48,153 nucleotides of DNA from Clostridiales bacterium (GCA_017615325.1 JAGAAI010000052.1:1-48153); one strand, 5' to 3'; positions 18,145 to 26,826 are shown, numbered from the stretch's first letter. Program-made: numbers and translations. Notes: a model not told the origin generated them from the letters alone.

Positions 18145-20058
18145 TTACTCTTCCTCGCTGTACTCCGTATGTTCAGTAAGATAGACCTTCTTGAACTTAT
18201 CGTAGAGCTTGTCTATCCTCTCAGCGAATTCATCGGTTAAGACGCCTTTATCGTTCAAGGCAGCATATGTCTTTGGGTGCTTGACCTTGAACTGGATTAT
18301 AAAATCCTCGACATTCTCTTTTATGTCTTCCTTAGCCAGGAAGTTGAGCTTATCGGTCGTTGCAACATAAAGAGATATTACCTGTTCTGCTACCGTCAGA
18401 GGCTTATACTGACCCTGTTTTAAGATCTCGTTTAAGACAACGCCGCGCTTTAACTGCAGCTGGGTGTTCTCATCAAGGTCAGAACCGAACTGGGCAAAGG
18501 ATGCCATCTCTCTTGCCTGAGCCAAAGCGATACGAAGAGGGCCTCCGACCTTCTTCATTGCCTTTGTTTGAGCCGCACCGCCGACACGGGATACGGAAAG
18601 ACCTGCATTGATAGCAGGACGCTGACCTGAGAAAAAGAGCTCAGGCGACAGGTAGATCTGACCGTCGGTAATGGAGATAACGTTCGTCGGGATGTAAGCC
18701 GAGATATCGTTACCCTGTGTCTCGACGATCGGGATAGCGGTAATGGAACCGCCGCCCATCTTATCGGACAGTTTTGCAGCTCTCTCAAGGAGTCTGGAAT
18801 GCAGATAGAATACGTCACCCGGGTAAGCTTCTCTTCCCGGCGGACGCCTGAGAAGCAGGGATATCTCACGGTAAGCCTGAGCGTGCTTGGACAAGTCATC
18901 GTATATTATCAGGACATCCTGATGGTAATCGTACATGAACTTCTCTGCCATGGCACAGGCAGCAAAAGGAGCAATATACTGCATGGCTGCAGAATCAGAT
19001 GCTGATGCGGCTACGATAACCGTATAGTCCATAGCCTTGTTCTTCTCCAATGTACGGGCGAGCTGGACGATATTACTCATCTTCTGCCCTATCGCAACAT
19101 AAACGCAGATAACGTCTTTGCCACGCTGGTTGATTATGGTATCAACCGCGATAGCAGTCTTACCTGTCTGACGATCACCTATGACAAGTTCTCTCTGGCC
19201 TCTTCCAATGGGCGTAAGAGCATCTATAGCCGTGATGCCTGTTGCCATAGGCTTATTGACAGGAGACCTGTCAAGGATGGAAGGTGCGGGAGACTCGATA
19301 GGTCTCGTCTCAGTAAACTTTATAAGTCCCTTTCCGTCTATAGGTTTACCCAAAGGGTTTACTACACGGCCAATAAGACCGTTACCTACAGGAACGGAAA
19401 CGGTTGTAAGCGTTCTTTTCGCGAGCTGTCCTTCAACGACAGAATCCTCGCCGGACAGAAGGACGATACCAACCTTGTTACGCTCAAGGTTTAAGGCAAT
19501 GCCCTCTGCACCGCCCGAAAATGATATGAGCTCTGACTGCATGCAGTTGGCAAGACCGGATACTGTGGCAACACCGTCCGAAAGAGATGTAACGGTTCCT
19601 ACCTCATCTGCCGTGCTTCCCGCAAGGAAAGTCTCGGTAAGTCTTGCATCAAGCTCGTCTTCGTTCAGATCCTTGATCTCGATACTGTCAAGGCTGATAT
19701 AAGAAGATTCCGGAAATGAATCCAGGATCTCCTTCAATTCCGTTCTGATACTGTCGTTATCTACGGTTTCCGCCTTATCGTCAGTATCACGGTTCGTCTT
19801 AAGATAGTTGCTGATACGGTTAAGCTGTCCCTTGATGGAATAATCGTATCTGGAACCTTTGAAATAGAAAATAACACCGCCTATGAGAGACTCATCATGC
19901 TCTATAGTCAGCCTGTAATTTTGTATATCATTAGTCTCCGCGAACTTGGCGGCCATCTGAGTGATCCTGTCGTCAGACAGATCACCTGCAGAGACTGCAC
20001 GAAGCTGAGGTCCGCGGATCTTTGATCTTCTGTCTTTATTGTCAGAAAGTTCAGACAT
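18145..20058 (-). CDS. atpA: Fused ATP synthase delta (C-terminal domain) and alpha subunits
   Basis: 637 residues against about 500-510 for a normal alpha. Residues about 150-637 are a complete alpha: [17 protein letters not shown], Walker A GDRQTGKT (294-301), VSRVGGAAQ. Residues about 28-88 match the C-terminal domain of subunit delta/[19 protein letters not shown], then the hallmark [25 protein letters not shown]. The delta N-terminal six-helix domain is missing, and residues about 100-148 form a linker instead of the usual alpha N-terminal helix. The start is firm: GAGGTGA 6 bases before ATG. There is no Met between residues 35 and 173, so alpha is not likely translated separately. No other atpH exists in the cluster: atpF overlaps this gene by 8 bases. 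Delta links stator stalk b to the F1 head; here that link would be covalent. Confidence 0.95.
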   Translation of the reverse strand: MSELSDNKDRRSKIRGPQLRAVSAGDLSDDRITQMAAKFAETNDIQNYRLTIEHDESLIGGVIFYFKGSRYDYSIKGQLNRISNYLKTNRDTDDKAETVDNDSIRTELKEILDSFPESSYISLDSIEIKDLNEDELDARLTETFLAGSTADEVGTVTSLSDGVATVSGLANCMQSELISFSGGAEGIALNLERNKVGIVLLSGEDSVVEGQLAKRTLTTVSVPVGNGLIGRVVNPLGKPIDGKGLIKFTETRPIESPAPSILDRSPVNKPMATGITAIDALTPIGRGQRELVIGDRQTGKTAIAVDTIINQRGKDVICVYVAIGQKMSNIVQLARTLEKNKAMDYTVIVAASASDSAAMQYIAPFAACAMAEKFMYDYHQDVLIIYDDLSKHAQAYREISLLLRRPPGREAYPGDVFYLHSRLLERAAKLSDKMGGGSITAIPIVETQGNDISAYIPTNVISITDGQIYLSPELFFSGQRPAINAGLSVSRVGGAAQTKAMKKVGGPLRIALAQAREMASFAQFGSDLDENTQLQLKRGVVLNEILKQGQYKPLTVAEQVISLYVATTDKLNFLAKEDIKENVEDFIIQFKVKHPKTYAALNDKGVLTDEFAERIDKLYDKFKKVYLTEHTEYSEEE

Positions 20059-20626
20059 CCTGCTTCACCTCTGCGTTGATAACTTCTTCAGTGTGTTTGC
20101 CTGCCATGGCGACAAGATTCTCATGAGGGACTGCCTCGCCCAAGATGCGCTCTGCAACTGAAACAGCGAGATCGGAGATATCGTCCTTCATACCTTCGAT
20201 GGAAGATATACGGAGCTTGGCAGCATCATCTTCAGCTCTAGCGATGATGGCAGCTGCCTCATCCTCGGCATTCTTAATGATATTGTCAGCCTGTTTGTCG
20301 GCATTGGACCTGGCTTCTTCTATGATCCCGGAAGCCTGGATCTTCGCATCATCGATGATCTGGTCTCTCTCTTCTGCAGTCTTAGTTGCCTCGGCATTAG
20401 CCTTTTCAGCAGATGTGAGCTCGTTATTTAAAGCATCCCTTCTGTCGTGCATAGCCTCAAGGATCTTTTTGTAGACCAATTTCTTAATGATCACATAGGC
20501 TACCAGAAGATTGATAGCCGTAAAGACCGCAGTAACGGCATATCCGGCAAACTGGTCCGGAGTAAAAAGACCGGACTCCTCTTCGGCAGACAGGATAATA
20601 TTGAACAATTCATAATTCATAATCAA
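20051..20626 (-). CDS. atpF: ATP synthase Fo subunit b
   Basis: 191 residues: one N-terminal membrane helix (about 28-48, [26 protein letters not shown]) and a long charged helical stalk rich in Ala, Glu and Lys, ending in the [13 protein letters not shown] region that contacts delta. The likely start is TTG at 20626, because AAAGGAG stands 7 bases before it; an ATG two codons later would have 13 bases. It overlaps the delta-alpha gene by 8 bases, so the two are probably translationally coupled. Confidence 0.95.
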   Translation of the reverse strand: MIMNYELFNIILSAEEESGLFTPDQFAGYAVTAVFTAINLLVAYVIIKKLVYKKILEAMHDRRDALNNELTSAEKANAEATKTAEERDQIIDDAKIQASGIIEEARSNADKQADNIIKNAEDEAAAIIARAEDDAAKLRISSIEGMKDDISDLAVSVAERILGEAVPHENLVAMAGKHTEEVINAEVKQDV

Positions 20627-20666
20627 TATATGACTCCTTTGGTATTGCCAAGAATAATATGCGCGA

Positions 20667-20978
20667 TCAGCTGACCGTGAAGATGAGAAGGAGTGCTACA
20701 ACCAGTGAGTAGATGGCAACAGACTCGATAAATACGATAGCAAGGAGCAGGAGTGTCTGGATCTTGCTGAATACCTCAGGCTGTCTTGCACCTGCGTCAA
20801 CAGCATGAGCTGTAGCAAGTCCCATACCGATACTTGAACCCAAGGCACCTAATCCGATCGCAAGACCTGCAGCCAGGGCAGCCATTGTTCTGGGTGACAG
20901 TCCCTCAGCAGCGCTTTCACCGGCAAAAGAAATGACGGTAGCCATTACTCCGGGCAGATTGGAAAGAATCTCTAACAT
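20667..20978 (-). CDS. atpE: ATP synthase Fo subunit c
   Basis: 103 residues with two membrane helices and the polar loop ARQPE (64-68). It has about 20 extra N-terminal residues compared with a typical 75-85 aa c subunit. The ion carboxylate is Glu85, followed by Ser86 and Tyr90 as in Na+-translocating rings, but the Gln of Na+ rings in helix 1 is replaced by Met52. Coupling ion is therefore uncertain. Confidence 0.96.
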   Translation of the reverse strand: MLEILSNLPGVMATVISFAGESAAEGLSPRTMAALAAGLAIGLGALGSSIGMGLATAHAVDAGARQPEVFSKIQTLLLLAIVFIESVAIYSLVVALLLIFTVS

Positions 20979-20996
20979 TTCGTATACCTCCTTAGA

Positions 20997-21854
20997 TTAG
21001 ACGGTCGCCTTGAGCGACTCGGGATTTTCCTTGTTCTTCTTTGCAAGCTTTAGAGCTTTCTTCTTAAGTTTCTTTTCCTTCTTCTCAAGATCCTCAGGTT
21101 CATTGGCTGCCTCGACGATCTCACCTATGTAAGACATGGTGAGGTAAGAGAAAACAACCGCCTGGATCATGCCGTCGATGATATCGAACCACAAGCCGAC
21201 AATGCCGGGAAGGATCGCAGGAATAACGATGTAGAGGAATTCCATAAATACGAAGGCACCGAATACGTTACCGAAAAGACGCAAAGTCAGCGATATCGGC
21301 TTGATAATGAAGTCCAGGATCTTAAAAGGCAAAAGTGCGGGCATAGGGTTTGTCATGTATTTAACGAAGCCCTTAACACCGACAAACTTCAATGAAGTCA
21401 CGATGACATATACCATAGCGACCAAAGCGAGAGCCGCAGGAAATGCAATATTCTTTGCCGGAGGTGAAATCTTGAAAACAGAAATGACGTTACAGCCCAT
21501 AATGACAGCGCCGATGGACATTATCATGGGAGCAACCTTCTCTCCCTGCTCGCGCGTCATACCGAATCCTGCGCATGTATCGAGGATAAGGTCAACCAGG
21601 AGCCATACCAGAGTCTGTCTTGTATTGGGTTTCTTATTGATCCCTTTAGTCAGGAAATGAAGTAACAATATCATGAGAGCGATGGCGATCCACGAGACGA
21701 TGATAGCGTCAGTAATAACTGCTTTTACATCACCGATCATGAAATAATGCTTCCACTGCAGTATTCCGTGATTGATCTCCTCACCAATATCCCCAATCTT
21801 CAGCTCTTCAACGAACTTTGCGCCGAATGCCTTAAGAAATTCAAGGAACCACAT
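20997..21854 (-). CDS. atpB: ATP synthase Fo subunit a
   Basis: 285 residues, polytopic, with the essential arginine in SLTLRLFGNVFGA and a C-terminal amphipathic pair. A Lys/Glu-rich cytoplasmic tail of about 35 residues (DLEKKEKKLKKKALKLAKK) is unusual. First gene of the atp operon; no atpI precedes it. Ribosome site AGGGGGC. Confidence 0.95.
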   Translation of the reverse strand: MWFLEFLKAFGAKFVEELKIGDIGEEINHGILQWKHYFMIGDVKAVITDAIIVSWIAIALMILLLHFLTKGINKKPNTRQTLVWLLVDLILDTCAGFGMTREQGEKVAPMIMSIGAVIMGCNVISVFKISPPAKNIAFPAALALVAMVYVIVTSLKFVGVKGFVKYMTNPMPALLPFKILDFIIKPISLTLRLFGNVFGAFVFMEFLYIVIPAILPGIVGLWFDIIDGMIQAVVFSYLTMSYIGEIVEAANEPEDLEKKEKKLKKKALKLAKKNKENPESLKATV

Positions 21855-21873
21855 AACGGTCGCCCCCTAGCTT

Positions 21874-21933
21874 TTTATAAAGACAAAGTAATTTTAACGC
21901 AAAATAAATATAAAACAACCTTGTATAAGACAA
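21874..21933 (-). promoter_or_regulatory. Candidate promoter region of the atp operon
   Basis: Two possible minus-strand promoters: TTGTCT (21928-21933) with 17 bases to TATTTA (21905-21910), and TTGCGT (21897-21902) with 17 bases to TATAAA (21874-21879). Neither is strong. The stretch 21855-22014 is otherwise AT-rich with no gene. Confidence 0.35.
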
Positions 21934-22014
21934 TTAGTGTTCTCTTCTCGAAATTGTCGTAAAAAGGTGCTGATTTAATGCCTTTTTCCAACATATTGCC
22001 ACTATGCAATAAAT

Positions 22015-22058
22015 ATAAAAAAGTGCTCCAGGTCTGTAATAACAGACGTTTGGAGCAC
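22015..22058 (-). terminator. Terminator of proA-rpiB
   Basis: Two-part hairpin: outer GTGCTCCA/TGGAGCAC (22023-22030, 22051-22058) and inner GTCTGT-AATA-ACAGAC, followed on the minus strand by TTTTTT (22017-22022). It insulates the atp operon from the upstream rpiB gene. Confidence 0.9.
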
Positions 22059-22082
22059 AAGATCAGTAATCGTTCTGATTAT

Positions 22083-22535
22083 TTACTTGAAGAGCCTGTC
22101 TTCCTGGGCGCAGATATCGCCGACACGCTCTGCATGGCGCTCTCCCGCAAATTCCTCTGCGAAGAAGGCATCGACCATGGACAAAGCCAGTGAAGAACCT
22201 ACGACTCTCGCACCGAAAGCCAGGACATTGGCATCGTTATGCTGCCTTGACATCCTTGCCATGAACTCGTTGTTGCAAAGGCCGCACCTTATACCCTTGT
22301 ACTTATTGACTACGATCGAGATGCCGATACCGGTTCCGCAGATGGCGATGCCTCTGTCGGCCTTACCGGAGAGGATGTCCTCTGCGATCTTCTGGCCTGC
22401 TTCAACATAGCTAAAGGGGAGCGCTGCAGTATCTGCTCCTCCCTCCAGGACCTCATAGCCCTTCTCCTCAAGGTGAGCTACGACGAGCTTTCTTAATTCA
22501 TAACCTGCGTGATCTGATGCGATGCTTACCTTCAT
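22083..22535 (-). CDS. rpiB: Ribose-5-phosphate isomerase B
   Basis: 150 residues of the RpiB/LacAB family: ASDHAGYELR (D8, H9), CGTGIGIS with Cys66, HNDANVLAFGAR. It interconverts ribose-5-phosphate and ribulose-5-phosphate in the pentose phosphate pathway. Some family members act on allose-6-phosphate or other sugars, but no sugar-specific neighbours are present. It begins 16 bases after proA and ends at a strong terminator, so the two form a small operon. Confidence 0.94.
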   Translation of the reverse strand: MKVSIASDHAGYELRKLVVAHLEEKGYEVLEGGADTAALPFSYVEAGQKIAEDILSGKADRGIAICGTGIGISIVVNKYKGIRCGLCNNEFMARMSRQHNDANVLAFGARVVGSSLALSMVDAFFAEEFAGERHAERVGDICAQEDRLFK

Positions 22536-22551
22536 ATGATCTGCTCCATTC

Positions 22552-23832
22552 TTAAATATTGTGTCTTATGTGCTTAAATGTTTTCGCGCCGGAAGCATAA
22601 TCCCCGACGATATTTCCATTGCCTAAAAGTTTGTACTTATAAGATACAAGGCCTTCCAGACCGACAGGGCCTCTTGCGTGAAGCTTGGATGTGGATATTC
22701 CTACCTCAGCACCAAAGCCGTATCTGAATCCGTCTGCAAACCTTGTTGAACAGTTAACAAGAACGCTGCCCGAATCGACTCTTCCCGTGAAGATATCAGC
22801 CGTGTCAGCATTCTTCGTGATTATTGCATCCGTATGGCCTGAACCATATTCATTGATGTGGTCACATGCAGCCATGACGCCGTCAACGATCTTAACGGAC
22901 ACCTTCATGTCAAGATACTCGTGATGCCAGTCGGCTGCCTTCTCACAGCCTGATATTGCAACGACCTCATCGTCACCAAAGAACTCAACGCCCTTCTCCT
23001 TCAATGTATCAAGGAGCTTAGGCAGGAATGTATCCTTAAGAGGCGCATCAACGAGTATGGTCTCTGTTGCATTGCATACAGATACATACTGGGTCTTAGC
23101 GTCAATAACGACCTTCAATGCAAGTTCCGGGTCACAGTCCCTGTCGATAAATGTATGGCAGACACCGTCTGCGTGTCCCATCACGGGGATCTGGGTGTTC
23201 TTCATGATGTACTGAACGAACTGGTTGGATCCTCTCGGAATAATAAGATCTATGTACTTATCCAAAGAAAGCATGCCGTTGACATCTTCCCTGGATTCAA
23301 GGAGATTGAGCCAGCCCTCCGGGAGCCCGGCTTCAATGCCTGCAGCGGATATGACATCAGCTAAGATCCTGTTAGTGTTAGCTGCTTCAGATCCGCCCTT
23401 AAGGAATACCGCATTACCGCTCTTAAGGCAAAGGGAGGCGATCTGGACAAGAGCATCCGGGCGGCTTTCGAAGATAACGCCTATAACACCGATCGGGCAT
23501 GTGATCCTGTAGAGTTCAAGACCGTCATCTAATGTCGTATGGAGATTGACCTTCCCTACCGGATCTTCCAATCCCATAAGGCTCCTGATACCGGTAACGG
23601 AATCAGCAAGCTTTGTCTCATCGTATTTAAGTCTCTTAAGAAGGGGCGTTGCAAGATCAGCTTCTTTTGCATTGGCAAGATCTTTCTGGTTAGCTTCGAT
23701 AATCTTATCCTTGTTTGAAAGCAGCGCTTCACCGACCATTTCAAGAGCCTTGTTCTTAACATCAGATGCAAGAACAGCCATATCGATCGATGCCTTCTTG
23801 GCGCTTATAGCCATAGCGGTAATATCGGACAT
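22552..23832 (-). CDS. proA: Gamma-glutamyl phosphate reductase
   Basis: 426 residues of the aldehyde dehydrogenase superfamily, full length. Catalytic Cys253 in SVCNATETILVD; also FESRPDALVQIASL and KGGSEA. It reduces gamma-glutamyl phosphate to glutamate semialdehyde with NADPH for proline synthesis. The partner kinase proB, commonly adjacent, is not in the window; rpiB follows instead. Ribosome site AAAGGAATAAT before the ATG. Confidence 0.96.
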   Translation of the reverse strand: MSDITAMAISAKKASIDMAVLASDVKNKALEMVGEALLSNKDKIIEANQKDLANAKEADLATPLLKRLKYDETKLADSVTGIRSLMGLEDPVGKVNLHTTLDDGLELYRITCPIGVIGVIFESRPDALVQIASLCLKSGNAVFLKGGSEAANTNRILADVISAAGIEAGLPEGWLNLLESREDVNGMLSLDKYIDLIIPRGSNQFVQYIMKNTQIPVMGHADGVCHTFIDRDCDPELALKVVIDAKTQYVSVCNATETILVDAPLKDTFLPKLLDTLKEKGVEFFGDDEVVAISGCEKAADWHHEYLDMKVSVKIVDGVMAACDHINEYGSGHTDAIITKNADTADIFTGRVDSGSVLVNCSTRFADGFRYGFGAEVGISTSKLHARGPVGLEGLVSYKYKLLGNGNIVGDYASGAKTFKHIRHNI

Positions 23833-23863
23833 ATATTATTCCTTTCAGTCTATTTTCGAATAG

Positions 23864-23891
23864 ATTATATCCCAAGATATACTTCTGTTAA
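23864..23891 (-). promoter_or_regulatory. Predicted promoter of proA-rpiB
   Basis: Minus strand TTAACA (23886-23891), 16-base spacer, TATAAT (23864-23869). A small TCTATT/AATAGA hairpin lies at the expected transcript start, and a 9-base tandem repeat (TTTTGAACA twice) lies about 15 bases upstream of the -35. Confidence 0.65.
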
Positions 23892-24029
23892 ACATCTAAA
23901 TAATGTTCAAAATGTTCAAAACTTTGTAGATAAGTCAAAAACAAGCATCCTAATGTTGATATGTCCCGCAATGCCCTTATTTATTGCATCGAAAAATTTT
24001 GAGGCAAACTATTGACAAAACGGTTACAA

Positions 24030-24046
24030 ACGGATTACAAATCCGT
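24030..24046. promoter_or_regulatory. Palindrome 1 upstream of the RNA methyltransferase
   Basis: ACGGATT-ACA-AATCCGT, perfect 7-3-7 inverted repeat, just downstream of a TTGACA at 24012. Possible operator in the 354-base gap between divergent proA and the methyltransferase gene. No T-run follows. Confidence 0.4.
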
Positions 24047-24100
24047 CAACATAACAATAAAGGGCTTTGCAGGCGTTTTAAAAGTATGTTCTTTTTACCC

Positions 24101-24119
24101 TGTCCGTCACAGACGGACA
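24101..24119. promoter_or_regulatory. Palindrome 2 upstream of the RNA methyltransferase
   Basis: TGTCCGTC-ACA-GACGGACA, perfect 8-3-8 inverted repeat. It shares the TCCGTCA core and the ACA loop with palindrome 1, 55 bases away. Runs of A follow and T precede, so it is not a plus-strand terminator. Confidence 0.45.
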
Positions 24120-24171
24120 CAAAAAAGTTAAAATTTCCTATTGACAGAACACGCGAATAACATTTGCTGTT

Positions 24172-24180
24172 TGATATAAT
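24172..24180 (+). promoter_or_regulatory. Extended -10 promoter abutting the methyltransferase start
   Basis: TGATATAAT ends only 6 bases before the ATG at 24187, so transcription would begin at or next to the start codon. No -35 at normal distance; a TTGACA at 24141 is 28 bases away. Confidence 0.5.
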
Positions 24181-24186
24181 TATCAC

Positions 24187-25395
24187 ATGGATATCATTAC
24201 TACTACTTTATTCGGATTAGAGACTCTGACCCGCCTGGACCTTGAATCCTGCGGCTACAGCAAAGAAGATATAAAAGTGTCTGACGGACAGGTCGTATTG
24301 ACTGTCCCTGACGACTCTTTTGCTGATGATATAGCAAGAGTAAACATGTTCGCAGGATGCGCTGAACGCGTCTTCTTCTCAGTCGGCCAATTTAAAGCAA
24401 CAGAGTTTGAAGAATTCTTCGATAATACGGCTGCTCTTCCCTGGGCAGATTTCATTCCCGAGGATTGGGCTTTCGTGATCACAGGGTATTCGCGCAAGTC
24501 CAAGCTCTTTGGAGTTCCTGCCATGCAGTCCCTGGCAAAGAAAGCCATCTGCAAGTCAATAAACATATCCCGCGGGCTCCCCCAGGACACACCAGTAACG
24601 GAAGATCCTTCCAAAGGAACGGTCAAGATCCAGTTCGGCATGGTATCAGATCAATGCCATATGCTGATCGACACAACAGGCGACGGGCTTCACAAGAGAG
24701 GCTACAGGCCACTGACCCACGAGGCGCCCATAAGGGAGACTCTTGCTCTTGCAATGGTCAGACTCGCAAGATATACACCCTTCTCCTACGAATCTTTATA
24801 CGACCCATTCTGCGGCTCAGGCACTATTGTTATCGAAGCAGCCAGGAATGCGCTCGGCATTGCTCCGGGCCGTGACAGGATCTTCTCTTTTACGGATATT
24901 CCTTACATCGGCCGTAAGCCACTCATAAAGGCGAGAGAAGAAGCCAAAGACAAAGAAGACCTCTCTCCTTTGGATGACATCTTCTTCGCAGGTTCCGATA
25001 TAGATCCCAAGGCCGTGCGTTCAGCGAATGCCAATGCCGAATCGGCAGGAGTCAAAGACTTTGTAAGATTTACTGTCAAGGATGCCCTGGATCTTAAGCC
25101 CTCTTCCCTGTCGGAATTAACGGGCTTTGACAGGAACCTTGTAATAACCAATCCCCCATACGGCGGGAGGCTCATGACCCCTGAAGAGGCTGCTGATATC
25201 TACAGAGCCATAGCAGGGCTCTACCTTACTCCCCGCGGTCAGTGCCGCAAGGGCATAAGGCTCTCCGTCATAACTCCGGACAAGGACTTTGAAAAGGCAA
25301 CGGGCGCCAAAGCTGACAAGACCTATAAGCTCTACAACGGCAACAAGGTCTGCCACCTCAATAACTACTTCAGGTTGGATAAGAACGATGGCTGA
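24187..25395 (+). CDS. THUMP-containing SAM-dependent RNA methyltransferase
   Basis: 402 residues of the RlmL/Trm11-like (YpsC) family. N-terminal ferredoxin-like and THUMP region at 1-165; Rossmann methyltransferase domain from about 180 with DPFCGSGT (206-213), acidic GSDIDP (269-274) and the catalytic TNPPYGGR (321-328), the mark of N2-guanine methyltransferases acting on 23S rRNA or tRNA. Exact target not determined. There is no ribosome site, and a -10 box lies 6 bases before the ATG, so the mRNA is probably leaderless; the N-terminus (TTTLFGLETLTRLDLESCGY) matches the family start, so a later start is unlikely. Its end overlaps the glycosylase gene by 8 bases. Confidence 0.93.
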   Translation: MDIITTTLFGLETLTRLDLESCGYSKEDIKVSDGQVVLTVPDDSFADDIARVNMFAGCAERVFFSVGQFKATEFEEFFDNTAALPWADFIPEDWAFVITGYSRKSKLFGVPAMQSLAKKAICKSINISRGLPQDTPVTEDPSKGTVKIQFGMVSDQCHMLIDTTGDGLHKRGYRPLTHEAPIRETLALAMVRLARYTPFSYESLYDPFCGSGTIVIEAARNALGIAPGRDRIFSFTDIPYIGRKPLIKAREEAKDKEDLSPLDDIFFAGSDIDPKAVRSANANAESAGVKDFVRFTVKDALDLKPSSLSELTGFDRNLVITNPPYGGRLMTPEEAADIYRAIAGLYLTPRGQCRKGIRLSVITPDKDFEKATGAKADKTYKLYNGNKVCHLNNYFRLDKNDG

Positions 25396-26233
25396 ATATA
25401 CCATCCGCAAGATCCCCTTTTTCGATCCCGTTAAGATAGCGATAAGCGGGCAGGCCTTCAGGTTCAAGATCCTGGACGAAGACCACGTGGAACTTGTCGC
25501 AATGGGCAGCTATCTTCAGATCGCAAAGCTTGACGAAGACAGCTTTGCCTTCTCGGCAAAAGGATCTGACTTCGATAAGATATGGGCTCCCTACTTTCAT
25601 CTGGACTTTGATTATCAGGCCGCTGTTGACTCAATAGACGAAGACGATAAGTACTTAAGATCAGCTGCAGAATTTTCACGAGGGATCAGGATATTGCGCC
25701 AGGACTCCTGGGAGACCCTCATAAGCTTCATAATCTCCCAGAGAAGATCCATTCCCTCGATAATGACTTCCGTAGAGCGCCTCTGCGAATTCACCGGACA
25801 CGAAGCAAAGATGCCAAAGCACCTGGACAGACCGTTCGTAAAACCCTCAAAGGAAGTCTACTATGCCTTCCCTGCCCGTGATGAGATGGCAGACATGTCT
25901 CTCGAGGACATTCAGGGCTTAGGCGTGGGCTACAGGGCTGACTACATAAGATCCGCTATAGATTACGATCCGGATCTTAAGGCATGGGAAAACTTATCCG
26001 ACGATGACCTCTATGCCGCATTGACCGGACTTCGCGGTGTCGGCAAGAAAGTCGCTGACTGCGTAATGCTCTTCGCATTCGCAAGATTCGGACGCTTCCC
26101 CGTAGATGTCTGGATGCAAAGGATCCAGGATAACTACTACAATGGTTCTTTCGATATATCAAGATACCCTGATACAGCAGGAATAATGCAGCAGTTCATG
26201 TTCTTCTACGAGAGGATGAATAAGATCATATAA
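25388..26233 (+). CDS. 8-oxoguanine DNA glycosylase (OGG1-like, HhH-GPD)
   Basis: 281 residues from the ATG at 25388, which overlaps the methyltransferase stop (ATGGCTGA). A longer frame from 25289 is only overlap. N-terminal OGG domain (about 1-95), then the HhH-GPD domain: FIISQRRSI (114-122), hairpin LRGVGKKVADC with catalytic Lys221, and PVDVWMQR with catalytic Asp240. OGG enzymes remove 8-oxoguanine and cut the strand as beta-lyase. Coupled translation with the methyltransferase is expected. Common in Clostridia as the DNA-3-methyladenine glycosylase-2-like annotation. Confidence 0.92.
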   Translation: MAEYTIRKIPFFDPVKIAISGQAFRFKILDEDHVELVAMGSYLQIAKLDEDSFAFSAKGSDFDKIWAPYFHLDFDYQAAVDSIDEDDKYLRSAAEFSRGIRILRQDSWETLISFIISQRRSIPSIMTSVERLCEFTGHEAKMPKHLDRPFVKPSKEVYYAFPARDEMADMSLEDIQGLGVGYRADYIRSAIDYDPDLKAWENLSDDDLYAALTGLRGVGKKVADCVMLFAFARFGRFPVDVWMQRIQDNYYNGSFDISRYPDTAGIMQQFMFFYERMNKII

Positions 26234-26249
26234 AGCCCTTATTTCTTAT

Positions 26250-26292
26250 CTGCCTTCCATGTGATAGGATAAACATATCTTATATAAGGCAG
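26250..26292 (+). promoter_or_regulatory. Inverted repeat that could mask the apt ribosome site
   Basis: CTGCCTT (26250-26256) is complementary to AAGGCAG (26286-26292), which overlaps the GGCAGGAG ribosome site of apt. Pairing in the mRNA would hide the site; loop 29 bases. Confidence 0.3.
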
Positions 26293-26301
26293 GAGATTAC
26301 C

Positions 26302-26826
26302 ATGAAGACAATAGAAGACTATATCGACATCATCCCCGATTTCCCTGAAGAAGGCATTCTTTTCCGTGATGTAACTTCACTGATCGCAGATCCCGAAGGA
26401 TTCAGACTTGCGATCGACAGTCTTATAGAGCGCCTGAAGGACATTGAGTTCGATGCCATCATAGCATTGGAGTCCCGGGGCTTTATCTTCTGCGCACCCA
26501 TAGCATACGCACTTAACAAACCCATGGTCCTGGTACGTAAGAAGGGCAAGCTCCCCAAAGAGACCATCTCCGAAGAATACGCTCTTGAATATGGTACTGC
26601 CACAATCGAGATACATAAGGATTCCATCCTCCCCGGCCAGAAGGTCGTATTGCTCGATGACATAATCGCTACTGGCGGAACACTCAAAGCCACAGCCAAC
26701 TTAGTTGAGCGCCTTGGCGGCGATATCGTAAAGATACTGGCCCTTTGTGAGCTTAAGGGACTCAATGGCCGCGAGGTGCTTTCAGGCTACGACATAGACG
26801 TTCTCATCTCTTACGAAGGCAAATGA
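26302..26826 (+). CDS. apt: Adenine phosphoribosyltransferase
   Basis: 174 residues, normal length. PRPP-binding loop VVLLDDIIATGGTLKA (115-130), GILFRDVTSLIADPEGF near the N-terminus, and LESRGFIF (56-63) as in Apt rather than Xpt. It salvages adenine to AMP using PRPP. Start ATG has AGGAG 7 bases upstream. It follows the glycosylase gene by 68 bases in the same direction. Confidence 0.96.
   Translation: MKTIEDYIDIIPDFPEEGILFRDVTSLIADPEGFRLAIDSLIERLKDIEFDAIIALESRGFIFCAPIAYALNKPMVLVRKKGKLPKETISEEYALEYGTATIEIHKDSILPGQKVVLLDDIIATGGTLKATANLVERLGGDIVKILALCELKGLNGREVLSGYDIDVLISYEGK

Noticed and set aside
23833..23960. T-box leader for proA
   Set aside because: The distance from the predicted -10 to the ATG is only about 30 bases, with none of the T-box elements.
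25289..25387. Longer start for the 8-oxoguanine glycosylase
   Set aside because: The extra 33 residues (MKRQRAPKLT...) lie wholly inside the methyltransferase gene and do not resemble the family; the ATG at 25388 fits the OGG domain start.
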